Shown: positions 36,002 through 44,045 of the stretch, piece after piece | Layout of the letters: every line of letters starts with the position of its first letter | How positions within the stretch are numbered: the stretch's first letter is position 1 | Source of the DNA: Methylomonas sp. ZR1 | GTDB taxonomy: Bacteria > Pseudomonadota > Gammaproteobacteria > Methylococcales > Methylomonadaceae | Reading direction: 5' to 3' | DNA: 64,000 bases | Assembly: GCF_013141865.1 (NCBI RefSeq) | Contig: NZ_RCST01000001.1 | Location: 1,798,001-1,862,000 of the forward strand | Notes under the pieces: generated by a model | The model's input: only the letters and a program-made list of their open reading frames with translations | What the model was told of the DNA's origin: nothing | Database searches by the model: none | Translations under genes and position numbers: made by a program

Positions 36002-36595
36002 TTATTTGTTACGAAGAATTTGTCCAAAACCAACAATGAGCCCTCGCAGAACCATGGCAAATGAGAGCATGATAATTGGTACGGTAAGTTCACTGTTAAT
36101 ACTCCCAAGTACCCAGGCTACAAACACTAAGGTAGCCCAATAGTAATTACTTTCATGGGAAAGACGATTTGCCAATTGTTCAATACACTGAAAAACTAAT
36201 TCTGCTAATGCTAGAGTAGTAAAAGTAACGAAACCAAAAAGGGCAAATGTAGGAAGTGTTTCAGGCAGCATGTCTTTTGAACTGCCCATGAATGTAAATC
36301 CAAATAATCCAGCTGCCAAGCTAAAAAAATTAAAGTGCTTTGTAGTTAATGTGCGGGTATGAAAACGCTGCAAAAACTTCTGTAATCCACTCGGAAAACG
36401 CGCAAACGTTGCGCCGCAAAATGGGCAAATCGATTTCAGTGGCTGACCATAGTAAATGACGACCCTCGGCACCATTGCTCGGTTACATTCATGGCAATGT
36501 ACAGTGGCGTGATGTCCGCTAAACATTGTTTGGACGGATCCGGATTGCTGAATAGCGGTGCTGGCTTTAAATCGGTTTGATAGAGAGGATGACAT
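36002..36595 (-). CDS. Zinc-ribbon membrane protein next to traG
   Basis: 197 residues. The N-terminal soluble part has a zinc ribbon (C34, C37, C57, C60: HCHEC and CPFCG); the C-terminal half has about three to four membrane helices (FFSLAAGLFGFTFM, FALFGFVTFTTLAL, YWATLVFVAWVLG, IIMLSFAMVLRGL). It lies tail-to-tail with traG, 10 nt apart, and shares its AT-rich end composition. In related elements the gene after traG encodes the entry-exclusion protein, so that role is a reasonable guess, but no direct match is seen. Confidence 0.65.
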   Translation of the reverse strand: MSSSLSNRFKASTAIQQSGSVQTMFSGHHATVHCHECNRAMVPRVVIYYGQPLKSICPFCGATFARFPSGLQKFLQRFHTRTLTTKHFNFFSLAAGLFGFTFMGSSKDMLPETLPTFALFGFVTFTTLALAELVFQCIEQLANRLSHESNYYWATLVFVAWVLGSINSELTVPIIMLSFAMVLRGLIVGFGQILRNK

Positions 36596-36914
36596 TATTA
36601 GCTCCCGAATATCTTGGTGCGATTATCGTACGTCGATATTGCAGAATTTCCAAGTCATGATGTTGAAATTATTGGATTATTTTACCTTAAAGTTGATATG
36701 TTTACACCCTCAGTCTGACTCGGACTGAGAGCTCATTTATTTTGTCTGTAAGTGCTGAGAACGCCTTGCTTCATTTGCAATTTGTCAGAAACGAATTTAG
36801 ATTTCTGACACTCGATTTATAAATCAGAGTTTGCAAACAAACTCATCTTTAAGAATGGTACTTTGCTGTCCAAGGCTTGAGCATCATAATCTGGTCTGTT
36901 TCGATTTATGTCCA
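36596..36914. other. Intergenic stretch with two hairpins
   Basis: No gene seen. CTCAGTCTG-ACT-CGGACTGAG (36709-36729) and GTCAGAAA / TTTCTGAC (36784-36809) can fold. They lie downstream of fic on the minus strand and may end its transcript, though T runs are lacking. Confidence 0.4.
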
Positions 36915-38063
36915 TTAGCCCGCCAGCAAATCGATATAAGACTGGTAACTGTAACTGCGGTTTTTTTTAAGCCCGGTAAATTCCACTACGATACCCAGCT
37001 CCTCCAAAACCTTGACCGCCGCCGTGGCGGTTGGGAAGGTCGTGTTCAATTTCTGGCGCACCTGTTCAATGCTGAAGCGCGGCATCATAGGTAGAACCTC
37101 GAACAAACGATAACTGGCCGGGCCTACTTTCGTCGCAGCCAGCAGGCGCCGCCGATCCGCCGCGATCAGGCTGGCAATTGCCACAATATTGCGTTCGGCA
37201 TCGGTCGCGGCCACCGCCACCGCTTCCAAAAAGAACGACACCCAGCCTTCCCAGTCACCCTCGCTACGGATGGCCGACAAACGGCGGTAATACTCGCTCT
37301 GATGTTGTTTCAAGTAGCCGCTAAGATAGAGTAAGGGTTCTGGCAATAAGCCCCAATGCTCCATTAATGCCGCAATCAGCAAGCGACCAATCCGGCCGTT
37401 GCCATCCAGAAACGGGTGAATGGTTTCAAATTGGGCATGCACCAGGGCAATTTTTACCAATGGCGGCAAACCGTCAGACGGTGTTGCATGAATGAAACGT
37501 TCTACATCGGCTAACAAATCCGCTACTCGTTCTGCCGGTGGCGGTACAAACGCCGCATTGCCGGGCCGGGTACCACCAATCCAGTTCTGCGAGCGGCGCA
37601 ACTCGCCGGGTTGTTTACCCGTACCTCTCGCGCCATCCAGCAGTAATTGGTGCGCATTGCATAACAATCGTACGCTGATTGGCAGACCGTCGGTAGCGCG
37701 TAAGTTTTCCTGCACCAGACGGAATGCTTTGAGATAGTTGGTTACTTCCTCCACATCGTCGGTATTACTAACGGCAAAGCCCGCTTCATCATCAAACAAG
37801 TCGGTTAACGTCGCTTGTGTGCCCTCGATTTGTGAGGTCAGTAACGCCTCCTTTCGGATCGCGCTATACAACAACCAATCCACCGACGGCACAAGGCCGG
37901 AAACCCCCGATAACCTTGCCAAGGCTAACTCAGCGTTATGATTTAGTGAGTTTAAGCTTTCGATGGCCAAAGCAGGATTGATCGGCGGCAAGGCATGCGG
38001 GACAAACGCCTGCACCGGCTCGCCCAAAGTTGTAGAAGTGATGTAATCGCCAGTGCTGCGCAT
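36915..38063 (-). CDS. Fic-family protein (class II, self-inhibited)
   Basis: 382 residues. The catalytic loop HPFLDGNGR (216-224) is intact and predicts AMP transfer to a protein hydroxyl. An N-terminal helix carries the inhibitory motif T76-SQI-E80-G81, so the enzyme holds itself off without a separate antitoxin. The C-terminal part is a winged helix-turn-helix (FSIEQVRQKLNTTFPTATAAVKVLEELG). Likely accessory gene of the mobile element; the target protein is unknown. Confidence 0.92.
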   Translation of the reverse strand: MRSTGDYITSTTLGEPVQAFVPHALPPINPALAIESLNSLNHNAELALARLSGVSGLVPSVDWLLYSAIRKEALLTSQIEGTQATLTDLFDDEAGFAVSNTDDVEEVTNYLKAFRLVQENLRATDGLPISVRLLCNAHQLLLDGARGTGKQPGELRRSQNWIGGTRPGNAAFVPPPAERVADLLADVERFIHATPSDGLPPLVKIALVHAQFETIHPFLDGNGRIGRLLIAALMEHWGLLPEPLLYLSGYLKQHQSEYYRRLSAIRSEGDWEGWVSFFLEAVAVAATDAERNIVAIASLIAADRRRLLAATKVGPASYRLFEVLPMMPRFSIEQVRQKLNTTFPTATAAVKVLEELGIVVEFTGLKKNRSYSYQSYIDLLAG

Positions 38064-38288
38064 GATATTTAAATTCTTTTTAATTATTCGCCAACATATT
38101 AAAGCATTCTTTAATATAAGGCATGAATTTCAAAGAATTCTTGAGTTTGCAAAGTTTGCTTTACTGGGTTATCAAACGCTATAAAAACCTTACATCAGCG
38201 AAGGGTTGCGCCATAAGATAGAGAAGACGATCTCAAATCGATGTCCCAATGTCTCGAATGCTCATGCCAAGCATCATTCAAACGGTTG

Positions 38289-38825
38289 TCATGTACTTGA
38301 TACGTTTTTCATGGCACACACCTGGCAGATGGGCTGATAATTGCTGTCATAGAAGATCACGAAATCATGATGACATCGACTGCAGTATCGCAATTCTGCC
38401 ATGCCAGTTTGGATAGCCTCAGCAATCACCCAGGCCTCAGTGAAATTAGCGGGTCTGATTTTACTGAAAGGTCGTCGCTCACTAATATGACCAGGAAAGG
38501 TTTTACAGAAACAATCCCAGGCAAACATCACAGCATTGATATCAATGCCGGTTTTCACGTTACGTTGACTGGCGCAACGATAAATAGACGCAAATACGGC
38601 CACATACAAAAATGCTTCGCGGGACCGGGTGATCGAATCGAGGCTAGGGATCTTTCCGGGCAGAGGTCTTTCTCGGTGCAGCTTATAATAAATGTACTGT
38701 AAATCTTTGTCGCCCAGGCATGAAATGATTTTTTTGACGATCGAAGTGCGTAATTTTCGCTTTAGCAATTCATATAACAGCCAATGCTCGTACCACTGCA
38801 ATTGGTAAGGGTGCGAGCGCCTCAT
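38289..38825 (-). CDS. flhC: FlhC-like transcription activator (SetC/AcaC/SgaC type)
   Basis: 178 residues. FlhC fold with the C-terminal zinc site made of C148, C151, C167 and C170 (CSRC and CQVC). FlhC works with FlhD as a heterohexamer. In SXT, IncA/C and SGI1 elements FlhC/FlhD homologues are master activators of transfer genes rather than flagellar regulators. The position inside a transfer element, after flhD with a 4-nt overlap, supports that role. Confidence 0.9.
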   Translation of the reverse strand: MRRSHPYQLQWYEHWLLYELLKRKLRTSIVKKIISCLGDKDLQYIYYKLHRERPLPGKIPSLDSITRSREAFLYVAVFASIYRCASQRNVKTGIDINAVMFAWDCFCKTFPGHISERRPFSKIRPANFTEAWVIAEAIQTGMAELRYCSRCHHDFVIFYDSNYQPICQVCAMKNVSST

Positions 38826-39127
38826 GATGCGCCATCCTGGGCTAGTATCGATAATAATTCTTTGGCCCGATGTTCTGGAGAATCTGTGGCAAATGTTTGT
38901 ATTTCAATAAATTCTCGCCAGTGACTGGGATTGATTCGAGGACTAAATTTTAGATAGTCGCTTCCAGCCAATGCTTTCAGCTGTTTGATCGACATATTGC
39001 GGAGTATTTCAATGGCGTCTGTCGGCAAACCAAGATAAAACTGAGCCTTATACGCATCGCCGGCGGCAATCATCCCTTTGGCCACCAGCAAGTAATCCAG
39101 GTTGAGGTTATACAAATCATTGTCCAT
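38822..39127 (-). CDS. flhD: FlhD-like transcription activator (SetD/AcaD/SgaD type)
   Basis: 101 residues, helical, with the FlhD pattern NLDYLLVAKGMI and the SIKQLKALAGSDYLKFSPRI region. Partner of the FlhC-like protein; overlaps its gene by 4 nt. It lies 13 nt after the transglycosylase gene in the same operon. Confidence 0.87.
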   Translation of the reverse strand: MDNDLYNLNLDYLLVAKGMIAAGDAYKAQFYLGLPTDAIEILRNMSIKQLKALAGSDYLKFSPRINPSHWREFIEIQTFATDSPEHRAKELLSILAQDGAS

Positions 39128-39140
39128 TCAAATGACCTGT

Positions 39141-39788
39141 CTAAATGATCGTTCTGATATGCGCTGCTAGGTTAATGACATTTTGGCCATACTCGATGGC
39201 GGCAGGAATATTCTTCCAGTTGTAATAACGCCCTACACCCAAGGCGAAGTTATCTGGCGATGATTGAATCGCTTTGGCGAGCAACTCAGCGCCTATCTCG
39301 AGGTTGGTCGTTGGATCGAGCAACTGTTCGGGCTTATCAACCCGGTGGCCATGCCAGCGCAGATTGACTTGCATAATGCCGATGTCGACATTTCGGTTAC
39401 CTTCCTTCAGCAGCTGTTTAAGCTGGATAATAGCGTCTTGTTTATTCGTTGTAATGATGGCTTTGCCGGCATGATTTAGCGCCCAGGGCCAAGGTGTTAC
39501 TTTGTTTTTCTGATGATGATTTTTCGACTCGATCAACGCTACTGCATACAAGACATAGGGATCCAGTTGATGTCGTGCAGCGACGTCCCCCCATACCGTG
39601 GTTTGCAGTAAAGATTTGGCAGAAAGGATGCTGGCCGATCGCTCACTTGACTGGTTTTCAGCCGCCCAGCTTAACTCGTTTGAAAAACTGGATACGATGC
39701 CAATCAATAGCGCGATATGACTGGGTATAAGTGGTATTGGTCTGCCCCGACCTCGCGCCGGTGTGACTTTGGTTAAACTCAATAACAT
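39141..39788 (-). CDS. Lytic transglycosylase of the transfer element
   Basis: 215 residues. N-terminal membrane segment or signal (IALLIGIVSSFS), then an SLT-type domain: catalytic glutamate E87 in YAVALIESKNHH, then the DIGIMQVNLRWHG and YYNWKNIP blocks. Such enzymes open peptidoglycan for the transfer channel. First gene of the slt - flhD - flhC operon, as in SXT/IncA/C relatives where a transglycosylase gene sits near the activators. Confidence 0.9.
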   Translation of the reverse strand: MLLSLTKVTPARGRGRPIPLIPSHIALLIGIVSSFSNELSWAAENQSSERSASILSAKSLLQTTVWGDVAARHQLDPYVLYAVALIESKNHHQKNKVTPWPWALNHAGKAIITTNKQDAIIQLKQLLKEGNRNVDIGIMQVNLRWHGHRVDKPEQLLDPTTNLEIGAELLAKAIQSSPDNFALGVGRYYNWKNIPAAIEYGQNVINLAAHIRTII

Positions 39789-39994
39789 GACACGCTCTCA
39801 TTCAATGAAGATTAATGAAAGTGTAAAACCTGCAGCCGGAGAAAACTGGTTTAAAAAATCACCCGTAGGGTCGATATTCGTGGATTATGGATAGGGCATC
39901 ATCAACAAAGCGTTGGCAAACGCTTGGTGATTTCCGTGTGATCAACGCGATAGCATGACAATAAGTCTCCTTAAACAAGCATTAGGAGTTCGTC

Positions 39995-40624
39995 ATGAAT
40001 CAGGAAAATCCAAGCAATCGGAATCGGCACGCCCCTTGGAACAAAGGTAAGTTGATTGGCCAGAAATCGCCTTTAAAGTTGAAAGAAATCTGGGCCATAC
40101 GCATCCGTTTGCAGATGACCAAAAACACACGGGAACTAGCGTTATTCAATCTTGCCATTGACAGCAAACTCCGAGGGTGCGACTTGGTGAAGCTTAAAGT
40201 CTGCGATGTGGCTCAAGGCGGCCGGGTATCATCTCGCGCAATGGTCATGCAACAGAAAACCCATCGTCCGGTGCAATTTGAGATAACCGAACAAACCAGA
40301 GACTCATTAGCAAACTGGATTAGCCAGGCTCAATTGAAATCCGATGAATATCTTTTTCCTAGTCGAATTCATGAATCACCACACATTTCAACCCGGCAAT
40401 ACGCTCGCATTGTTGAGCATTGGGTGACGTCAATCGGTCTTGATCCAGCAGCATACGGAACCCATACGATGCGCCGGACAAAGGCAACCTTGATTTACCG
40501 TCGGACAAAAAACTTGCGGGCTGTCCAACTATTGTTGGGTCATTCGAAGCTTGAAAGTACTGTACGCTATCTTGGAATAGAGGTTGATGACGCACTAGAA
40601 ATTTCAGAGCAGACCGAAATTTAG
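39995..40624 (+). CDS. Short tyrosine recombinase/integrase
   Basis: 209 residues: catalytic domain with little or no arm/core-binding domain. Catalytic residues: R60 (LRGCDL), H157 and R160 (HTMRRTKA), H183 (LLGHSKLE) and Y192 (VRYLGI). About half the length of typical ICE integrases, but small ones of this XerC-like type occur widely in plasmids and islands. It sits at the right edge of the element and is the likely excision/integration enzyme, or a resolvase for multimers. Att sites were not found by eye. Confidence 0.88.
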   Translation: MNQENPSNRNRHAPWNKGKLIGQKSPLKLKEIWAIRIRLQMTKNTRELALFNLAIDSKLRGCDLVKLKVCDVAQGGRVSSRAMVMQQKTHRPVQFEITEQTRDSLANWISQAQLKSDEYLFPSRIHESPHISTRQYARIVEHWVTSIGLDPAAYGTHTMRRTKATLIYRRTKNLRAVQLLLGHSKLESTVRYLGIEVDDALEISEQTEI

Positions 40625-40637
40625 GGTTAAATAATGA

Positions 40638-40668
40638 GGTAGCAGTCGTTTATTTTTTGACTGCTACC
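40638..40668 (+). terminator. Hairpin after the integrase gene
   Basis: GGTAGCAGTC (40638-40647) and GACTGCTACC (40659-40668) pair perfectly, 13 nt after the stop. The loop holds a T run, and GATTTTGG follows. It serves as a terminator, or could be part of a recombination site at the element edge. Confidence 0.6.
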
Positions 40669-40898
40669 GATTTTGGGCCGGCTAATTCCAACCCATTTTT
40701 GAACATCACCTTCCACCAATACAATCAATAGTTGTTTAGCGGACGGAGCAAAGATCTATCTACGAAGAGTTAGATATCCAGTGAATCAGCCGAATGGCAG
40801 GTATTCGGCAAGCAAATCGGCATTATGGCCGAGTCACAACGGCCAAAAGCGGTCAGATAGATGTTGTAATTGAATGTACGTTACAAAAGTAACAGCAG

Positions 40899-42371
40899 TC
40901 ATTGGCAATTTTCCGCCAGCAAATCCCGGGCAATATCGCCAAGCTTTTTTAAGGCTTTTTCTACTCTGTCATTCCATGGCACCGCGCAACTCAAACGAAT
41001 GAAATTGCCGTATTTCTTTTGCGTGGCCGAGAATAAGGGGCCGGGGGCGATGATGATGTTTTCCAGGCTGGCCCGGCGGTGCAGTTCCATGGCATCGACG
41101 CCGGCCGGCAATTCCACCCACAAAGCAAAGCCGCCCTCGGGCTGGGTCACTCGGGTGCCTTCGGGGAACAACAGGCTGACGGCGTTCACGGTCAATGCCA
41201 CGTTGCGGGCATATTCCTGACGCACATGCCGCAGGTAGCGGTCGTAACCGCCTTGCTCCAACATGTGCGCGACTATCAATTGATTCAAGGTCGGCACCGC
41301 CTGGTGTTTCATGTATTTCAGGTTTTCCACCCGCGCCATGTAGCGGCCCGGCACCAGCCAGCCGACGCGCATGCCCGGTGACAGGGTCTTTGCGAAGGAG
41401 TTGCAATACAACACCTGGCCGTTCCGGCTCCAGGCTTTGCAAACCGAAGGCCGGCGAGAACCAAAGCCCAGGTCGCCGTAGACGTCATCCTCGACCAGAG
41501 GAATCTGATGTTTTTCCAGCAAAGCCACTAAGGCTTCCTTGCGCTCGTCGCTCATGCACGATCCGAGCGGATTGTTATAATTGGAAACGATCAAACAGGC
41601 CTTGATCGGCCATTGCTCGATGGCCATTTGCAAGGCATCCAGCGACAAGCCGTCGCGCGGATGCGTGGGGATCTCCAACGCCTCCATGCCGCAGGATTCG
41701 ATGACTTGCAACAAACCGTAAAAGGTTGGCGATTCGATGGCAATCAAATCACCCGGTTCGCAAACGGCCATTAACGCCAACCTGACCGCTTCGCGCGCGC
41801 CGTGGGTAATAACAATATCGTCCGGGCTGTCGGCGCATTGCAGTTCCACCATGCGCTTGGCGATTTGCCGACGCAGTTCCTGATTGCCTAGCAATTCGTC
41901 GGCGTCGAAACAGCGCTTACCAAAAGTGCGCGACACCTTGCCGGTGGCTTGTTGTAGCGCATGGGTGGGTAAAAAATCGGCATGCGGCACCGACGAACCC
42001 AGGTTGATCTGATACGGGTCTTTGGCGGCGCGGAGGATTTGCCGGGTCAGCGATTGACCGGTGACCTTGGCCGGGGTAACCGGCGCATCGGAGACTTCCG
42101 GTTCCACAATCGCCTGCCGACGAAAGCCGCTGACATAGTAGCCGGAACGCAAGCGCGCCTGAATCCTGCCGCTGTCTTCCAACAGTCGGTAGGCTTCCAG
42201 TGCGGTTGAGATGCTGACATGCAATTGCTGACTCAACTTCCTGACGCCGGGCAGTTTTTCGCCTGGTTTGTAAACACCCTGCTCGATATGCGCAATCACC
42301 GTATCCGCGACGGTTTCGTATAAGTGTTTCATGTATTTATCCAGGTTAATCGATGCGTCTGTGCCGAGCAT
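40899..42371 (-). CDS. MocR-type regulator: GntR helix-turn-helix fused to aminotransferase
   Basis: 490 residues (477 if the ATG at 42332 is used; neither start has a clear ribosome site). N-terminal winged helix of the GntR family (YKPGEKLPGVRKLSQQLHV), then a fold-type I aminotransferase domain with the PLP lysine in NSFAKTLSPGMRVGW. MocR proteins use PLP or an amino-acid signal to control amine, vitamin or nitrogen genes. It lies 75 nt downstream of the Nit1C cluster on the same strand and may control it; this is inference. Confidence 0.92.
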   Translation of the reverse strand: MLGTDASINLDKYMKHLYETVADTVIAHIEQGVYKPGEKLPGVRKLSQQLHVSISTALEAYRLLEDSGRIQARLRSGYYVSGFRRQAIVEPEVSDAPVTPAKVTGQSLTRQILRAAKDPYQINLGSSVPHADFLPTHALQQATGKVSRTFGKRCFDADELLGNQELRRQIAKRMVELQCADSPDDIVITHGAREAVRLALMAVCEPGDLIAIESPTFYGLLQVIESCGMEALEIPTHPRDGLSLDALQMAIEQWPIKACLIVSNYNNPLGSCMSDERKEALVALLEKHQIPLVEDDVYGDLGFGSRRPSVCKAWSRNGQVLYCNSFAKTLSPGMRVGWLVPGRYMARVENLKYMKHQAVPTLNQLIVAHMLEQGGYDRYLRHVRQEYARNVALTVNAVSLLFPEGTRVTQPEGGFALWVELPAGVDAMELHRRASLENIIIAPGPLFSATQKKYGNFIRLSCAVPWNDRVEKALKKLGDIARDLLAENCQ

Positions 42372-42446
42372 TCGCTGGTTTTGGTTGGATCAGGAACCGC
42401 CATTATAGAGTGAAGCCTATGCTCGCCGTGCCACACCGATTGACGA

Positions 42447-43718
42447 TTACACTTCAGCCACTGCCTTAGCCGCCAATTTACGCTGAATCACATCCGCCAA
42501 ATACCGGGCATCGTCGGCAATCCCCAGGAACCGCCCGGAACCCCAGGTATGCAACCAGGGCAAACCGATAAAATACAGACCATCCACGTTGCTGACGCCG
42601 CGATCGTATTGCGGAAAGCCGCGGCCATCGAAGGCGGACAACTCTATCCAGCGGTAGTTCGGTCTAAAACCAATCGCCCAGATGATGCTGGTGATATTTT
42701 CGGCATCGGCATCAATGCGGGTAGGATCAAACTCGGGTTCCCAGACTTTGCGGAACGGCGGCTCGACCGGTGCATCGATATTGTGTTCGGCGATGTAGCG
42801 GTCGATGTCGTTGCGGATATTGACGTAGATTTCGTCGGCGTCATCCAGGTTTTTGGTCAAATCGGGCAAGAACTCCAATGTGCTGCCGTCGATATTGGCC
42901 ATGCTGCCGTAAAGTTTTACGCCTTCCAAGGCAAACTGGCGCAAGTCGATTTCGTGACCACCAGCGCGCCCCGTCAGGTAATGATTGGTTTTATGCTTGG
43001 CTTCGTCGCCCAAGGGATGGCGGTCTATGGTCAATTGATAAAAGCCCAGGTCAAACAACCATTCGGTGGTTTCGCGGCCGCGATACAGGCGCGGCGAACG
43101 CGGGGCGCTACCGACCGCAAGATGCACCTTGCGACCGGCCAGGTGCAGGTCTTCCATTAACTGCACGCCGGATTGGCCTGTGCCCACCACCAGCACTTCA
43201 CCTTCCGGCAGTTGGTCTGGGTTGCGGTAATTGACCGAATGAATCTGGGTGATGTGTTTGGGCAGGCTGTGGGCATAGTCGGGCACGATAGGAATATCGT
43301 AGCCGCCGGTTGCTACGACCAGATGGTCGGCGGAAAACTCGCCGGCCGAGGTGCTGACATGCAATTTGCCTTGCTCGCCACGCCAGACCCGATTCACCGC
43401 GACACCTTCCATTACAGGCGCATCTACTTTTTTAGCGAAAGCTTCAATATAAGCGACGATTTCATCTTTCAGCATAAAGCCTTGCGGATCGTCGCCCTGA
43501 TAAGGAAAGTCAGGCAGTTGGCATTGCCAGTTTGGGGTGACCAAACAAAAACTATCCCAGCGGTCGTTACGCCAAGAGTGGCCGATGCGATTTTTTTCGA
43601 AGATGATGTGGCTGATGCCGTGCTTTTGCAGATTGTAACTGACGGACAAACCGGCCTGCCCGCCGCCAACGATAATCGTGTCATAGTGCAGACGGGTATT
43701 TTCTGATTTTTCTTTCAT
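42447..43718 (-). CDS. MSMEG_0569-family flavin-dependent oxidoreductase
   Basis: 423 residues. N-terminal FAD motif IIVGGGQAGLSVSY; second nucleotide motif VVGTGQSGVQL for NADPH; conserved IIWAIGFRPNYRW and LPWLHTWGSGRF near the end. This flavoprotein monooxygenase-like family is restricted almost entirely to the Nit1C nitrilase cluster. Its substrate is unknown; it presumably oxidises the product handled by the cluster. Last gene of the cluster, 40 nt after the MSMEG_0570 gene. Confidence 0.93.
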   Translation of the reverse strand: MKEKSENTRLHYDTIIVGGGQAGLSVSYNLQKHGISHIIFEKNRIGHSWRNDRWDSFCLVTPNWQCQLPDFPYQGDDPQGFMLKDEIVAYIEAFAKKVDAPVMEGVAVNRVWRGEQGKLHVSTSAGEFSADHLVVATGGYDIPIVPDYAHSLPKHITQIHSVNYRNPDQLPEGEVLVVGTGQSGVQLMEDLHLAGRKVHLAVGSAPRSPRLYRGRETTEWLFDLGFYQLTIDRHPLGDEAKHKTNHYLTGRAGGHEIDLRQFALEGVKLYGSMANIDGSTLEFLPDLTKNLDDADEIYVNIRNDIDRYIAEHNIDAPVEPPFRKVWEPEFDPTRIDADAENITSIIWAIGFRPNYRWIELSAFDGRGFPQYDRGVSNVDGLYFIGLPWLHTWGSGRFLGIADDARYLADVIQRKLAAKAVAEV

Positions 43719-43757
43719 GGCGTCCTCGTGGTTATGAGTTGGGTGTGTTGTGTTGGG

Positions 43758-44045
43758 TTATTCGATGAACTCGGTCACGCTGACCTGGGGATTATCACTT
43801 TCCAAAAATTGGCTGGCCTTGGCTTCGATTTCCGCCAATTGGCTCATCGCGCTGGAGCAGGTGTAGCCGTATTTCTTCCGCACCCGCTCGCTGGCTATTT
43901 CCAAGGCCTCACGACTATGCTTGACGAACTCCGGTAAGGGATAAGTTTGGCCAACTTGGAAATAATCCTTAATCACCAGTGACGGCGAATAACACAGGCT
44001 TTCGGTTTGGTCCGGCCAGCGGACGCGGAAGCGCATTTCAGGCAT
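43758..44045 (-). CDS. MSMEG_0570-family nitrogen starvation response protein
   Basis: 95 residues from the ATG at 44045; longer frames run into the upstream glycosyltransferase. Starts MPEMRFRVRWPDQTESLCYS, the typical opening of this Nit1C-only family, with a helix-rich C terminus. It overlaps the upstream gene by 8 nt. No catalytic motif; possibly a subunit or carrier protein for the cluster enzymes. Confidence 0.88.
   Translation of the reverse strand: MPEMRFRVRWPDQTESLCYSPSLVIKDYFQVGQTYPLPEFVKHSREALEIASERVRKKYGYTCSSAMSQLAEIEAKASQFLESDNPQVSVTEFIE

Noticed and set aside
39995..40624. Integron integrase to match the attC-like half site
   Set aside because: The recombinase is short and XerC-like, lacks an IntI-type extra helix region, and lies over 30 kb from the attC-like sequence.
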